64,000 nt of DNA from Thermococcus cleftensis. Its GTDB lineage: Archaea; Methanobacteriota_B; Thermococci; Thermococcales; Thermococcaceae. The notes beneath the pieces were generated by a model, which had not been told where the DNA came from, did not search any database, and worked only from the letters and a program-made list of their open reading frames with translations. Positions 34,248 to 43,192 of this stretch are shown here, piece after piece; the first letter of the stretch is position 1, and every line of letters starts with the position of its first letter. A program made the position numbers and the translations under genes. The stretch covers positions 1,152,322-1,216,321 of the forward strand of contig NC_018015.1 of the NCBI RefSeq assembly GCF_000265525.1. The letters run 5' to 3'.

Positions 34248-35078
34248 TTATCGTTCCCGCCCGAGGACTATGCCCCCAACTATCATCGCCAGTCCCGCCA
34301 CGGTTGCCGGCGCTATGCTCTCCCCCACGACGATGGAAATGAGGAACAGGCTCAGGAAGGGCACGAGGTAGGCCAGGTTGGAGGCAAAGGCCATGTCCCC
34401 CTCCACCGCCCGGTACCAGAGGAGAAAGGTAATCCCCATCTCGAACAGGCCGACGTAAACCGCTCCAGCGAGGCCTTCCACGGGTGGTACCGTGAGGTTG
34501 CCGGTCGCGACCGCAACGATTGAAACGTATGCGAAGCCGAAGAGGAAGTTCCAGAACATCTTCTCAACGAGCTGTCTCTCATCGCGGAGGTTGAGGAGCC
34601 AGTAGGCTGCCCAGACCACCGCGCTTCCCAGGCCGAGGGCAACGCCGAGCGGGTCGGTGAAGTTTAGCCCTCCCAGGTCACCCTTCGTCGCCACGACGAG
34701 GGCACCGAGGAATCCGAGGAAGAGACCGGCCATGGTTCTGGCACCCAGTTTCTTTCCGAGGAGTGGAATCGATAGGAGCACGAGCATCAGCGGCCAGGTG
34801 TAGTTTAAAGCCTGCGCTTCCTGGGCCGGCAGGAGGTCGTAGGCAGAGAAGAGCACGGTGTAGTAGAGGAGAGGGTTTACGAGGCCCAGGTAGGCCGAGC
34901 GGAGGTTATCCCTCCTTGGGCTGAAGTCCCTCGCATAGAGAAGCCCGAAGAGCGCGAGCGAGGTCAGCGAGGCGTAGAGGAGAAGCTGGAGCGGGCTCAT
35001 GTAGCGGAGCGAGAGCTTGAAGGCGGAAGCGACCGTTGACCACAACAGCACCGCACCGACGGCGTGTTTCCTTGACAT
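34248..35078 (-). CDS. EamA/DMT-family transporter
   Basis: The 276-residue protein has ten predicted membrane helices and two EamA repeats, typical of drug/metabolite transporters. The first repeat begins AVGAVLLWSTVASAFKLSL, and ALNYTWPLMLVLLSIPLLGKK marks the end of the first half. Likely exports small metabolites such as amino acids. The ATG is close to a TATA-like CCTTTTATCC on the minus strand (about 35098-35107), consistent with a leaderless mRNA. Confidence 0.85.
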   Translation of the reverse strand: MSRKHAVGAVLLWSTVASAFKLSLRYMSPLQLLLYASLTSLALFGLLYARDFSPRRDNLRSAYLGLVNPLLYYTVLFSAYDLLPAQEAQALNYTWPLMLVLLSIPLLGKKLGARTMAGLFLGFLGALVVATKGDLGGLNFTDPLGVALGLGSAVVWAAYWLLNLRDERQLVEKMFWNFLFGFAYVSIVAVATGNLTVPPVEGLAGAVYVGLFEMGITFLLWYRAVEGDMAFASNLAYLVPFLSLFLISIVVGESIAPATVAGLAMIVGGIVLGRER

Positions 35079-35109
35079 GGTGTTGGGAGGGGCGGAGGGG
35101 GATAAAAGG

Positions 35110-36186
35110 CTATCGCTCCACCAGAACGCGCTCGATTACCGGATCCGTTATCCTGTACCGCTTCACCCCTGAGCTGAAGTCCTCTTCGATCCAGCTCATC
35201 TTCTCCAGGTTCCTGAGGAGGCCGGCTAAACGCGAATTCGGAACCCTCTGTCCCCTGGAGGAGAGGTAGTCCCTTATCAGCTCCCACCTGTTGTGTCCCC
35301 TGGCTATGGCCTCGAGGATCAGGACGTAGCGGGGGCTTCTCCTTTTCAGCTCCTCCAGCTCGCCCCTGAGGAAGCCCCTGGCGCGGTTGAACACGTAATC
35401 AAGCGAGCCCTTAAGGTCCCGGGTCTCTGCATACCTCCTTCCGAACTCGACCAGCCACCCGGGCACGCCATCGAGCACATCAACGGCTTCCTCGATGACC
35501 TCGCTCGAAACATCAACGTTCATCTCCGAGAAACCCCTGCGGAGGAAGCCGATGGAAAGCTCCCGCGGGAACGGTTTGAGAACGACCTCCCTGTGGGCCC
35601 TCCCGTAGAGGGGGCTCTCGTAGTCGTCCGTGCCCAGGAAATCGTGGAGCAGGCCCACCTCGGAGCCGGTGAGTATAAACCTCAGGTTATCGAGGTTGTC
35701 GTAGGAGTAGGCTAAAAGGGCCAGGAACTCCCTGCCTCCCCTCGAACCGTAAAACCTGAGGTACTGGGCCTCGTCGATGCCTACAACCGCGCCGACCTCG
35801 TTAAGTGCCTCGAGAACCTCCGAAAGACGAACGTCCCGACCGAGCTCAAGCCTTAATCCAGAGATTGAGACGCCCCTGACGTGGCCGAGAACCTCGAAGA
35901 CCCTGCCCTTGATGGCACCCCTAAGGGAGTTTAAGGCCCTCTCGAACTCCCTGATGAGCGATTCCGAGGTTATCCAGCCGCCGGAGTCAAAGTACATCTT
36001 CCTGGCATCGATGTAGACTCCGTTTTCGAGCTCGTTGAGTGCAACCCTTAGAAGGGAGCTCTTTCCAACGCGCCGTATTCCCAGGAGGAGCGTTAAGGGT
36101 TCCGAGGTCGTCACGAGCTCGTTTATTTCCTCTTCCCTGTCAAACAGCTCCTCCCGTCTTTTCTTTGGTCTCGGGTCAAACAGCAT
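35110..36186 (-). CDS. Archaeal AAA-type ATPase (PF01637-like)
   Basis: The 358-residue protein has FDREEEINEL, Walker A GIRRVGKSS, Walker B AVVGIDEAQ and sensor LTGSEVGLL, followed by a C-terminal winged-helix domain (SRLAGLLRNLEKMSWIEEDF). This is the archaeal ATPase family frequent in Thermococcales and Sulfolobales genomes; its biological roles are mostly unknown. A very regular palindromic element lies between its TATA box and start codon (36198-36224), suggesting autoregulation by the protein's own winged helix or by another factor. Confidence 0.82.
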   Translation of the reverse strand: MLFDPRPKKRREELFDREEEINELVTTSEPLTLLLGIRRVGKSSLLRVALNELENGVYIDARKMYFDSGGWITSESLIREFERALNSLRGAIKGRVFEVLGHVRGVSISGLRLELGRDVRLSEVLEALNEVGAVVGIDEAQYLRFYGSRGGREFLALLAYSYDNLDNLRFILTGSEVGLLHDFLGTDDYESPLYGRAHREVVLKPFPRELSIGFLRRGFSEMNVDVSSEVIEEAVDVLDGVPGWLVEFGRRYAETRDLKGSLDYVFNRARGFLRGELEELKRRSPRYVLILEAIARGHNRWELIRDYLSSRGQRVPNSRLAGLLRNLEKMSWIEEDFSSGVKRYRITDPVIERVLVER

Positions 36187-36197
36187 AGGTAATGCCC

Positions 36198-36224
36198 CCG
36201 TTACCAGGTAACGGTACCGTTACC
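36198..36224. promoter_or_regulatory. Palindromic operator of the ATPase gene
   Basis: An 18-bp perfect palindrome, GGTAACGGTACCGTTACC (36207-36224), is preceded by a further half-site CCGTTACC (36198-36205), giving three GGTAACGG units within 27 bp. It lies directly downstream of the minus-strand TATA-like AACCTTTTAGG (about 36225-36235) and within 25 nt of the ATG at 36186, covering the likely transcription start. Confidence 0.7.
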
Positions 36225-36256
36225 TAAAAGGTTTTTGGAGAAAAGAAGGGGAGGAA

Positions 36257-37453
36257 TCACTCCTCCCTGAAGGCCCCGTACTTCTTGGGGTCGTAGAAGG
36301 GCGGAGCTACCGTTATCGCCTTCCTCGGCTTGCCCCTTATCTCCACCTCCAGCTCAACGCCCGGCTTCGCGTACTCCTCCTTCACGAAGGCTATTCCTAT
36401 GCCGATGCCGAGGAGCGGGGAACTGGTTCCGCTGGTGACCTCGCCGATGAGTTCGCCGTTCGCGAGAACTTTGTAGCCCTCCCTCGGGATTCCCTTCTCG
36501 ACCATCTTGAAGTGCACCAGCTTCCTGCCAAGGCCCCTCTCCCTCTGCTTGAGGAGTGCCTCCTTCCCTATGAACTCCTTGTCCCAGAAGATGGCGAAGT
36601 CGAGGTTGGCCTGGAGGGGAGTTACTTCGTCTATGTCCGTGCTGAGGAGCTGGAGCTCCTTGGTCTCATTGCCGTAGAGGGTATAACCGGCCTCAAGCCT
36701 GAGCGTATCCCTTGCTCCAAGTCCGGCGGGCTTTATTCCGTACTTCTCGCCGGCCTCGAGTATTGTCTTCCAGACGTGGAGGGCTTTCTCGGGCTCGCCC
36801 CTCTTCTCTGGATTGGGGTGGTATGGGTTGGCGTCCTCGAAGTAGATCTCAAAGCCGTTCTCGCCGGTGTAGCCGCTCCTCGAGAGGAGCATCTTAATTC
36901 CGTCGAGCTCGACCTCCTTCGCTTGGAACCACCAGAGCTCGTTGATGTCGATGCCGAAGAGGTCTTTCGCTAGATCCCTAGCCTTCGGCCCCTGTATCGA
37001 GAACATGACCATGTCGTAGGTTTTATTTTCGATCTCGAGGTCCAGCTCACCGAACTTCTCGATTCCGCGCTTTATCGCGCTGAACCAGGCCTCGAGCTTC
37101 TCGAAGGCGTCGCTGTCGCAGACCATCATGTATGTGTCGTTTCCCATGTTGAAGACAAGGGTCTCGTCCTTCACGGCTCCACGTTCGTTGAGGACGAGGG
37201 TGTAGGTTCCGCTTATCGCGGGGGGCTTGCTTATGTCGTTGGTCGTGACGTACTGGAGGAACTCGAGGGCGTCCTTACCGCGGAAGATGAACTCCCCCAT
37301 GTGCGAGACGTCGAATATGCCAACGCCGTTCCTAACGGCGAGGTGCTCCTCCTTTATGCTCGAATACCAGATGGGCATCTCCCAGCCCGCGAACTCCTCA
37401 ACCTTCTTGGCGTTCTCCTTATGCCAGTCGAATAGGTGAACCCTCTTTACCAT
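36257..37453 (-). CDS. gcvT: Aminomethyltransferase, glycine cleavage T protein
   Basis: The 398-residue T protein takes the aminomethyl group from the lipoylated H protein and forms 5,10-methylene-tetrahydrofolate (or a pterin analogue). Motifs: [66 protein letters not shown] with the catalytic Asp, and C-terminal FYDPKKYG. Sequence and length follow the Pyrococcus horikoshii T protein. Start 37453 is preceded by GGTGATGGCT. Other glycine cleavage genes are not in the window. Confidence 0.96.
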   Translation of the reverse strand: MVKRVHLFDWHKENAKKVEEFAGWEMPIWYSSIKEEHLAVRNGVGIFDVSHMGEFIFRGKDALEFLQYVTTNDISKPPAISGTYTLVLNERGAVKDETLVFNMGNDTYMMVCDSDAFEKLEAWFSAIKRGIEKFGELDLEIENKTYDMVMFSIQGPKARDLAKDLFGIDINELWWFQAKEVELDGIKMLLSRSGYTGENGFEIYFEDANPYHPNPEKRGEPEKALHVWKTILEAGEKYGIKPAGLGARDTLRLEAGYTLYGNETKELQLLSTDIDEVTPLQANLDFAIFWDKEFIGKEALLKQRERGLGRKLVHFKMVEKGIPREGYKVLANGELIGEVTSGTSSPLLGIGIGIAFVKEEYAKPGVELEVEIRGKPRKAITVAPPFYDPKKYGAFREE

Positions 37454-37556
37454 AGCCATCACCGTTAAAACTTGGGCCTGAGCGTTATAATCCTTTCCAA
37501 TTCATGGGCAACTATAATAAGCATCAACGTTCAAATTAATGCTGGGGTGTTCGGAA

Positions 37557-38393
37557 ATGTTTGAGAGGGTTTTGTATCCCACGGATTTTTCCGACGTTTC
37601 CCTCCACGCGCTGAGGCACTGCCTTCCAAAGCTCCTCTCCCTGGGTGTCCGGGAGCTGGTGCTGATTCACGTCATCGACATAACCATAGCCGAGTTTGAA
37701 GCCTTTGAGCTCGAGGAAGTGTACCGTGAGAGACTTGGGGAGCTCGCTGAGGAGCTAGGAAAGGACGGCTTTAACGTTGAGCCCGTCGTGAGGATAGGGA
37801 TTCCGTCGGTGGAGATAGCAGAGACGGCTGATGAGAAGGGCGTGGATCTGGTCGTCATACCCAGCATGGGTGAGAACGTCTGGCGGGCGATGTTCGTCGG
37901 AAGCACGGCCTCCAACCTGGCCAGGGCTACCAGAAGGCCCGTCCTGCTCCTCAAGTACGTCAAGAAGAACGATGCCTTTGAGCTGGCTGTGGACTGCTCA
38001 GAGCTCTTAAAGCGTCCCCTCGTTGCCATTGACTTCTCCAAGTGTTCGATAAAGGTTCTCAAGACCGTCAGGAAGTTCGAGGAGCTCGTTGAGAGTGGTT
38101 TGCTCCTCCATTCGGTGGACTACGGGGGAATGGAGGAGCTGGAGCATAACATAGAGCTGGCGAAGAAGAACCTGGAGAAGTCCGCCAGGGGTCTGAGAGC
38201 AAAGTTTGAGACCGAGGTGATGGTAGGCTCGGCGAGCCAGGCGATAATAGGGACGTCCCTCGCCAAGAACTCGACCCTCATAGTCATCGGCAAGAAGGGA
38301 CGGAGCTTCATCAAGGACCTGCTCCTCGGCAGCACTGCGGAGAGAGTCGTAAGGGACTCAAAAGTTCCTGTGCTACTGGTTCCATGCGAATGA
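37557..38393 (+). CDS. Tandem universal stress protein (UspA)
   Basis: The 278-residue protein has two UspA domains. Domain 1 (about 1-140) has the Asp-containing LYPTDFSDVSLHAL start and MGENVWRAMFVGSTASNLAR, close to the ATP-binding GxxG-GS motif. Domain 2 has VAIDFSKCSIKVL and GKKGRSFIKDLLLGSTAERV. Such tandem proteins bind nucleotides and respond to stress. The ATG at 37557 follows GGGGTG. The TATA-like ACTATAATAA lies near 37511-37520. It diverges from gcvT. Confidence 0.88.
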   Translation: MFERVLYPTDFSDVSLHALRHCLPKLLSLGVRELVLIHVIDITIAEFEAFELEEVYRERLGELAEELGKDGFNVEPVVRIGIPSVEIAETADEKGVDLVVIPSMGENVWRAMFVGSTASNLARATRRPVLLLKYVKKNDAFELAVDCSELLKRPLVAIDFSKCSIKVLKTVRKFEELVESGLLLHSVDYGGMEELEHNIELAKKNLEKSARGLRAKFETEVMVGSASQAIIGTSLAKNSTLIVIGKKGRSFIKDLLLGSTAERVVRDSKVPVLLVPCE

Positions 38394-38481
38394 CCTCAGT
38401 CTGGAACGGCTTCCTCATCACTCGGTAGCTACCCTGTTGCCATCATCGGTCGTTCTTTTCTCCGATTTTTGGCTTATAAAT

Positions 38482-39069
38482 CTACTCCCTCCTGCTCTCG
38501 CCGGTCATGACGGCGCTGGCTATCATGTGGGCGAGGCGGAGCGGTTCGGGATTCAGGCCGGTCCTGGTGGTAGCCCGGATTATCTCAGCCGCGGTCTTCT
38601 CGTCCACTCCGACGGCCTGGAAGTAGAGCTTTTCGGGTATCACCTCAACCAGCGGGGGGGCCTTTTTAAGAAGCCTGAGCCTCTCCTCCGCGTCGGGGAA
38701 GTGTTTCCTGAGAGCGGCCTCCATCGCCCCGAGGTCCGGCCTCTTCCGGACGACGACCACCACCGGCAGACCGGTTTCCCGGTGGAGCTTCTCCAGGTTC
38801 ACCACGTTGAAGCCCGCGTAGGTTATGCCCTTCAGGAGGATCACCCTGAGATCCTTGAAACGGGAAGCTGTCACTGCATCTGCCATCGCCTCTGTAGCGT
38901 CGGTACCGTCCACCGTTATCCATCGGGAAAGAACGCCCACGACCTCCTGGGAGCCCTTCATGACGACTCCTATCAGAATGGTCTTTCCGCGCTCGAGCTT
39001 TGAGGAAAAGGAGAAGGTTCCGTCGTCGAAACCGACTGTCCTGATCTGGGGCTTCACCTTCCGTATCAT
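38482..39069 (-). CDS. DUF99/UPF0215 protein, endonuclease V-like fold
   Basis: The 195-residue protein has [30 protein letters not shown] and a C-terminal helical part typical of the archaeal DUF99 (UPF0215) family. The fold is related to endonuclease V, and a nuclease role on modified DNA has been suggested but I cannot confirm it. Its ATG overlaps the cutA stop (ATGA), so the two are coupled. Confidence 0.85.
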   Translation of the reverse strand: MIRKVKPQIRTVGFDDGTFSFSSKLERGKTILIGVVMKGSQEVVGVLSRWITVDGTDATEAMADAVTASRFKDLRVILLKGITYAGFNVVNLEKLHRETGLPVVVVVRKRPDLGAMEAALRKHFPDAEERLRLLKKAPPLVEVIPEKLYFQAVGVDEKTAAEIIRATTRTGLNPEPLRLAHMIASAVMTGESRRE

Positions 39070-39377
39070 GGGAGCACCTTCTCAAGCCACTCGGCGTACT
39101 CTTCATTGACCCTGTCCACATCTATGCGCGCGATGACCGGGACGGTGTAGGGGTGCAACTCCTTTATCGCCTCCTTTAGCTCTTTCCACTTCTCCACGGT
39201 CGTCTTGAGAAGTGCTCCCACCTCCGTGTCCTCCTCTATCTTTCCGTCCCACCAGTAGAACGCCCTGTGCTCCCTCAGGTTGGCGCAGGCGATGAGTTTT
39301 CTCTCGAGGAGCTCCTTAACGGTTTTCTCGGCGCTCTCCCAGTTCGGGAAGGTAGTGTACACCATTATCATCTCCAT
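39066..39377 (-). CDS. cutA: CutA1 divalent-cation tolerance protein
   Basis: The 103-residue protein has the family signature [40 protein letters not shown] and the Tyr/Trp-rich core strand. CutA1 forms very stable trimers in Pyrococcus; its role in metal handling is unproven. The start at 39377 follows GGGTGAGGGC. The divergent acylphosphatase is just upstream; the sequence AAGCTTAAAT between them could serve as TATA for both strands. DUF99 follows in the same operon. Confidence 0.93.
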   Translation of the reverse strand: MEMIMVYTTFPNWESAEKTVKELLERKLIACANLREHRAFYWWDGKIEEDTEVGALLKTTVEKWKELKEAIKELHPYTVPVIARIDVDRVNEEYAEWLEKVLP

Positions 39378-39448
39378 GCCCTCACCCCCGTTCAAACTCG
39401 ACGGATAAGCTTAAATCGGTTGTGGGAGTACTATGCACGGGGTGTGGT

Positions 39449-39724
39449 ATGGGAAGGGTGAGGGCTCACCTCAGAATTCACGGGCGCGTCCAGGGAGTTG
39501 GTTTTCGGTGGAGCCTGCAGCGGGAGGCGAGGAAGCTCGGTCTGGCAGGGTGGGTCAGAAACCTGCCCGACGGGACTGTTGAGGCCGTCATCGAGGGCGA
39601 CGAGGAAAGGGTTGAAGCACTGATAGGCTGGGCGCACCAGGGACCGGCACTCGCCAGGGTGACGAGGGTCGAGGTAAAATGGGAGGAGCCTGAGGGACTT
39701 GAGGGGTTCAGGGTCACTGGGTAG
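39449..39724 (+). CDS. acyP: Acylphosphatase
   Basis: The 91-residue protein hydrolyses carboxyl-phosphate bonds such as acetyl phosphate or 1,3-bisphosphoglycerate. The active-site loop [11 protein letters not shown] holds the catalytic Arg, and [13 protein letters not shown] holds the Asn. Length and sequence match the P. horikoshii enzyme. The start at 39449 follows GGGGTGTGGT; a TATA-like AAGCTTAAATCGG lies near 39406-39418. The 3' end overlaps the next gene by 11 nt, convergent. Confidence 0.97.
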   Translation: MGRVRAHLRIHGRVQGVGFRWSLQREARKLGLAGWVRNLPDGTVEAVIEGDEERVEALIGWAHQGPALARVTRVEVKWEEPEGLEGFRVTG

Positions 39725-40307
39725 CGGCGAAGCGCTCCATTAGAACTCTCTTGGGACAGTACTTGACCTCGCAGTAGTTGCAGACGTACTTCTCCTTATC
39801 CTTCTCGGGCGTGTGGAGTATTAGCTTCCTGAACCCGTCCATTTCCTTTACCTTCACGAAGACCTCGACTGGTAGGGTGCCGTCGATGACTATGTAGAGC
39901 TTGCTTGGCTCCTCGCGGAGGTTCCTGCTGAACACCTCCATAACAGGAACCCCGTTCTCGTGGAGCAGACCCAGGACTTCTGAAAAGCCCCGAAGGTACT
40001 TGTCCTTCTCCAGCTCTATCTCGAGGACCTCCCACCCCATCAGTGGGGCGACGTCGATGAGGCTGGGGAGGGGATTGAGCTTCTCGAAGATCAGCTTGAG
40101 CGGGTAGGTCTTCTCGATGTACTCGATGGTGTGATAGACTATCTTTCTGTTCACGCCGATTATCCGCGCCAGCTCGCTTATTGGAACCTCGACGTCCCTG
40201 AGGTAGATCTTGCCGTTCTTCACGCTTAGGCCGTTCTCGAACAGGAACTCCGCGACCTTCCTCCTGGCGGGATAGTTCTTGAAGTAGGCCTCGAGTATGA
40301 GCATCAT
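39714..40307 (-). CDS. ACT-domain regulator of amino acid metabolism (COG2150 type)
   Basis: The 197-residue protein has an N-terminal winged-helix part ([20 protein letters not shown] as recognition region), an ACT-like ligand domain ([16 protein letters not shown]) and a C-terminal Cys cluster, [10 protein letters not shown], that may bind a metal. This order fits archaeal COG2150 regulators. Start 40307 is chosen because GAGGTGG precedes it. The promoter TATTTAAATC-type element lies near 40345-40355 on the minus strand. A near-palindrome (40322-40337) lies between promoter and start, suggesting autoregulation. Confidence 0.8.
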   Translation of the reverse strand: MMLILEAYFKNYPARRKVAEFLFENGLSVKNGKIYLRDVEVPISELARIIGVNRKIVYHTIEYIEKTYPLKLIFEKLNPLPSLIDVAPLMGWEVLEIELEKDKYLRGFSEVLGLLHENGVPVMEVFSRNLREEPSKLYIVIDGTLPVEVFVKVKEMDGFRKLILHTPEKDKEKYVCNYCEVKYCPKRVLMERFAATQ

Positions 40308-40321
40308 TTTTGTCCACCTCT

Positions 40322-40337
40322 TACCCATATATGAGTA
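40322..40337. promoter_or_regulatory. Near-palindrome before the ACT-domain regulator
   Basis: TACCCATATATGAGTA reads almost the same on both strands (two mismatched positions). It lies downstream of the minus-strand TATA-like element and just before the ribosome binding site of the regulator gene, the position of a repressor site. Confidence 0.45.
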
Positions 40338-40424
40338 GGAATGGATATTTAAATCTTTCCCTCGTGCGCAAGGTTATTAACGATTCGGTCCCAGCTTTCT
40401 GTTTAGGGACTGGAGGTGAGGAAG

Positions 40425-41315
40425 ATGGCCAGGTTTGATGTGGTGGGAATAGGGAACCTGAACTACGACATAATAATGCTCCTCGACAGATTTCCGGAGT
40501 TCCACGAGAAGGTGAACGCGAGGGAGGCTTTCTTCGGTCTAGGCGGGGCGGCGGCGAACACTATAAGCTGGCTCGCTCACTTCGGCCTTAAAACCGGCTA
40601 CATCGGTGCGGTTGGAAGGGACGAGATAGGAAACGCCCACCTGGAGTACTTCAGGAGCATTGGAGTGGACACCGGCGGAATCAGGGTCGTCGATGCTCCC
40701 TCTGGCGTTGCGATAGCGATGATACGTGGGGAGGACAAGAGGATAGTGAAGTACCCCGGCGCCAACCTGATGAAGGGTGTGGACTTCGATTACCTGGCCA
40801 GGACGAGGCACGTTCACCTCTCCTCCAACCCGCCGGAGACGATAGAACAGGTCGTGGCATTCGCGAGCGAGAATGGGATAACCGTTTCGCTCGACATAGG
40901 TGAAGCGGCCCTGCCAAAGGAGATCGAGGAGAAAGTTGATTACCTGATGATGAACGAGGACGAGTACAGGAGAAAGTTCGGCTCCCTCGACCTCTCGCTC
41001 TCCTCGGCCAGAAACCTCGTGGTGACCCTCAACGGGGGCGGTGCCCTGGTGAGGGACGAAAGCGGGAGGATCAGCGAGGTCAGGGGTCTAAGCGCCGAGG
41101 TCGTGGATTCAACCGGTGCGGGGGATTCCTTCGACGCGGGTGTTATCTACGGCGTCCTCAGTGGGTGGAGCCTCGAGGACGCGGCCCGGCTGGGAATGCT
41201 CCTGGCTTACCTCACCGTTCAGAAGGTTGGGGCAAGGAGCGCGATAGTGCCCCTTGAAGAGGTCATCAGAAGGGCCGGGGAGGTTGGTCTTGAACTTCCG
41301 TTCAACGGGCGGTGA
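40425..41315 (+). CDS. PfkB-family sugar or nucleoside kinase
   Basis: The 296-residue kinase has the two PfkB signatures: [15 protein letters not shown] (substrate side) and [15 protein letters not shown] with the catalytic Asp. It phosphorylates a sugar, nucleoside or ribose 1-phosphate; Thermococcales have several PfkB paralogues, including an ADP-dependent ribose-1-phosphate kinase, and I cannot assign this one. Start 40425 follows GGAGGTGAGGAAG. Monocistronic. Confidence 0.85.
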   Translation: MARFDVVGIGNLNYDIIMLLDRFPEFHEKVNAREAFFGLGGAAANTISWLAHFGLKTGYIGAVGRDEIGNAHLEYFRSIGVDTGGIRVVDAPSGVAIAMIRGEDKRIVKYPGANLMKGVDFDYLARTRHVHLSSNPPETIEQVVAFASENGITVSLDIGEAALPKEIEEKVDYLMMNEDEYRRKFGSLDLSLSSARNLVVTLNGGGALVRDESGRISEVRGLSAEVVDSTGAGDSFDAGVIYGVLSGWSLEDAARLGMLLAYLTVQKVGARSAIVPLEEVIRRAGEVGLELPFNGR

Positions 41316-41359
41316 GGTTTTCCCGTCCTTCATAACTTTTAAATACCGCCCGATGTACC

Positions 41360-41395
41360 CCCTTTAAGCCTCCCTTTAAGAAACCCTTAAAAGGT
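41360..41395. repeat. Three tandem 12-bp promoter repeats, CCCTTWAAG
   Basis: CCCTTTAAGCCT (41360-41371), CCCTTTAAGAAA (41372-41383) and CCCTTAAAAGGT (41384-41395) are three tandem 12-bp units sharing CCCTTWAAG. They sit between the PfkB gene and the small gene at 41450, upstream of a further TATA-like CTAAAAGCTTTAG (about 41402-41414). The period is close to one helical turn. Confidence 0.55.
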
Positions 41396-41449
41396 CGTGC
41401 CCTAAAAGCTTTAGAGGTACCAAAAGTCCTTAGGCCGGAGGTGACGCTC

Positions 41450-41737
41450 TTGGAAATCATAATCGACAATTTCAAGCCCAAAATCACCCGCCCCTTCAAG
41501 AGGAAGAACGAGTACTGGGTCAAGCTCATTCTATCGGAGGGTGAGGAGTACATAATGAAGTTCAAGACGCCCCTGGAGGCGGAAGACGCTATCTACGGCA
41601 TGCTCGATGACCTTCAGGTTTACGGTGGGAAGGTGAAGCTCCAGCTCCGTGAGGGGAACGTTATAGAGCACATCGAGGTCCTGGAACTTTACAAGCCCTC
41701 CGCGAAGGAACTTCTCGACGAGTACTTCACCGAGTAA
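41450..41737 (+). CDS. Small conserved Thermococcales protein of unknown function
   Basis: The 95-residue alpha/beta protein begins LEIIIDNFKPKITRPF. It contains YWVKLILSEGEEYIMKF and DDLQVYGGKVKLQL; no metal or nucleotide motif. The likely start is TTG at 41450, eight bases after GGAGGTGA; a GTG nine bases upstream lies within that ribosome binding site. A 12-bp tandem repeat occupies its promoter region. Confidence 0.62.
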   Translation: MEIIIDNFKPKITRPFKRKNEYWVKLILSEGEEYIMKFKTPLEAEDAIYGMLDDLQVYGGKVKLQLREGNVIEHIEVLELYKPSAKELLDEYFTE

Positions 41738-41790
41738 ACTTCCATTCGATGCTCTTTTCTGTTCATTGTGGTTGGAAATATGACAAAAAC

Positions 41791-41800
41791 CTATATATAG
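41791..41800 (+). promoter_or_regulatory. TATA box of tfe
   Basis: CTATATATAG is a strong TATA element 80-89 nt before the GTG start of tfe. Initiation near 41820 implies a 5' leader of about 60 nt, unusually long for this genome, where most mRNAs start close to the ribosome binding site. Confidence 0.6.
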
Positions 41801-41879
41801 TCCAGGCCACATAGTTTGGTATTGGACAGCTCTGTGGGCGTGAAGTCAGGGGGTCGAATATTCTCTGGAGGTCGTTACT

Positions 41880-42419
41880 GTGGCAAGGAGGAAGAACAAG
41901 GAGCTACTCGAGCTTGCAATGGACATAGGCGGTGAGGAGGCCGTTGAGGTAATCAAAGCCCTCGAGAAGAAGAAGGAAGCCACCGACGAGGAACTGGCCG
42001 AGATGACGGAGATACGCGTTAATACGGTGAGGAAGGTTCTCTATATGCTCTACGATCAGGGACTGGCTGAGTTCAAGAGGATAAGGGACAAGGAAACCGG
42101 CTGGTATTACTACTACTGGCGCCTTGAGACCAAGCGCCTTCCGGAGATAATTCGTTCCAGAAAGATGGCCGAACTCAAGAAGCTCAAGGAGATGCTCGAG
42201 GAGGAAACGAGCGAGATTTACTACCACTGCGGCACCCCCGGACACCCCAAGCTCACCTTCGACGAGGCTATGGAGTACGAGTTCCAGTGCCCCATCTGCG
42301 GGGCCATGCTCATGCAGTACGACAACACGGCGGTCGTCGAGGAGCTAAAGAAGCGCATCGAGGAGCTTGAGATTGAGCTGGGCCTCAGGAAGAAGCCCAG
42401 GAAGAGGAAGTCCAACTGA
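41880..42419 (+). CDS. tfe: Transcription initiation factor TFE (alpha subunit)
   Basis: The 179-residue factor stabilises the open promoter complex with RNA polymerase, homologous to TFIIE-alpha. It has a winged-helix domain (about 1-90; [20 protein letters not shown]) and a C-terminal zinc ribbon, here with HCG and CPICG (about residues 118-145), followed by a charged helix. The GTG start at 41880 follows CTGGAGGTCGTTACT. A DUF2110 gene follows 38 nt downstream on the same strand. Confidence 0.95.
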   Translation: MARRKNKELLELAMDIGGEEAVEVIKALEKKKEATDEELAEMTEIRVNTVRKVLYMLYDQGLAEFKRIRDKETGWYYYYWRLETKRLPEIIRSRKMAELKKLKEMLEEETSEIYYHCGTPGHPKLTFDEAMEYEFQCPICGAMLMQYDNTAVVEELKKRIEELEIELGLRKKPRKRKSN

Positions 42420-42457
42420 ATGGCCTTCTCCTTTAATGAACTTCGGGGATGGTGAAG

Positions 42458-43192
42458 ATGGAAGAAGTGGTTATTCTGGAGAAAGTTTACGGCGACAGGA
42501 GCGGCTTTTTAAAGCTCGACAGGAAGCTGAGGGCCCTTCTTGGCGACCTCGAGGTCGAGTGGAAGCTCTCCGCTGTTAAGAAGAACTGGGTTAAGGTGTC
42601 TCTGAGCGGCGAGGACGAGGAGATAAGTGCGAACCTCGTAAGGGAGGAGTTCGGCGAGGTTCCATACAGCCTGAAGAACGTCGAAGAGGGGAAAACCTAC
42701 CGGGGCCGCTTCATAGACCTCGGCAAAGTTGGTTACGGCGCCTACGTGGACATCGGAATATTCCGTCCCCGCCCCAAGGACGCCCTCCTGCCCCTCTACT
42801 ACCTCAAGAGGGCCTTCGGCGAGATTCCAGTCAGGGAGCTGATAGCGAAGATGGGGTGGGTGGACAACCTGCCCGTTGAGGTCGTGGTGACGGACGTTGA
42901 GTTCGGCGCGAGGGAGGTCGAGTTGGCCTTCAGCGATGCCCAGCTGAAGAGGATAAACTCCTGGCTCAACGACGGCCACGACAAGCTCTTCATAGCCGGA
43001 ACCGTGAGCGAGAACGTGGAAAAGGCCCTCATCAGGACGGGCCACGGAAGGGACGTGAAGCGCATAGAAGAGCTGGGCCTGATGGAGACGCTTCTGATAC
43101 TCAAGAAGGGCACCCAGGCGCCTGGCATAATCAAGGAGATAGGTCCACACCTGAAGGGTACCGTGATAGGTGCCATCAAGCTCGAGGAGTGA
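42458..43192 (+). CDS. DUF2110-type archaeal protein, next to tfe
   Basis: The 244-residue protein begins MEEVVILEKVYGDRSGFLKL and contains TYRGRFIDLGKVGYGAYVDI, a segment like an S1/OB-type RNA-binding barrel, and AIKLEE at the end. I place it in the archaeal DUF2110 family on memory of the neighbourhood and layout. Close spacing to tfe suggests co-transcription and a role in transcription or RNA metabolism, but this is inference. Start 42458 follows GATGGTGAAG. Confidence 0.65.
   Translation: MEEVVILEKVYGDRSGFLKLDRKLRALLGDLEVEWKLSAVKKNWVKVSLSGEDEEISANLVREEFGEVPYSLKNVEEGKTYRGRFIDLGKVGYGAYVDIGIFRPRPKDALLPLYYLKRAFGEIPVRELIAKMGWVDNLPVEVVVTDVEFGAREVELAFSDAQLKRINSWLNDGHDKLFIAGTVSENVEKALIRTGHGRDVKRIEELGLMETLLILKKGTQAPGIIKEIGPHLKGTVIGAIKLEE

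Noticed and set aside
36187-36256. Attachment-site-like palindrome
   Set aside because: There is no integrase gene or tRNA at this point; position between TATA and ATG fits an operator better.
38437-39003. 188-codon plus-strand frame with a nearby TATA-like TTATAAAT (38473-38480)
   Set aside because: It is antisense to DUF99. The TATA-like sequence lies between convergent 3' ends and has no gene to serve; an antisense RNA is possible but not supported.
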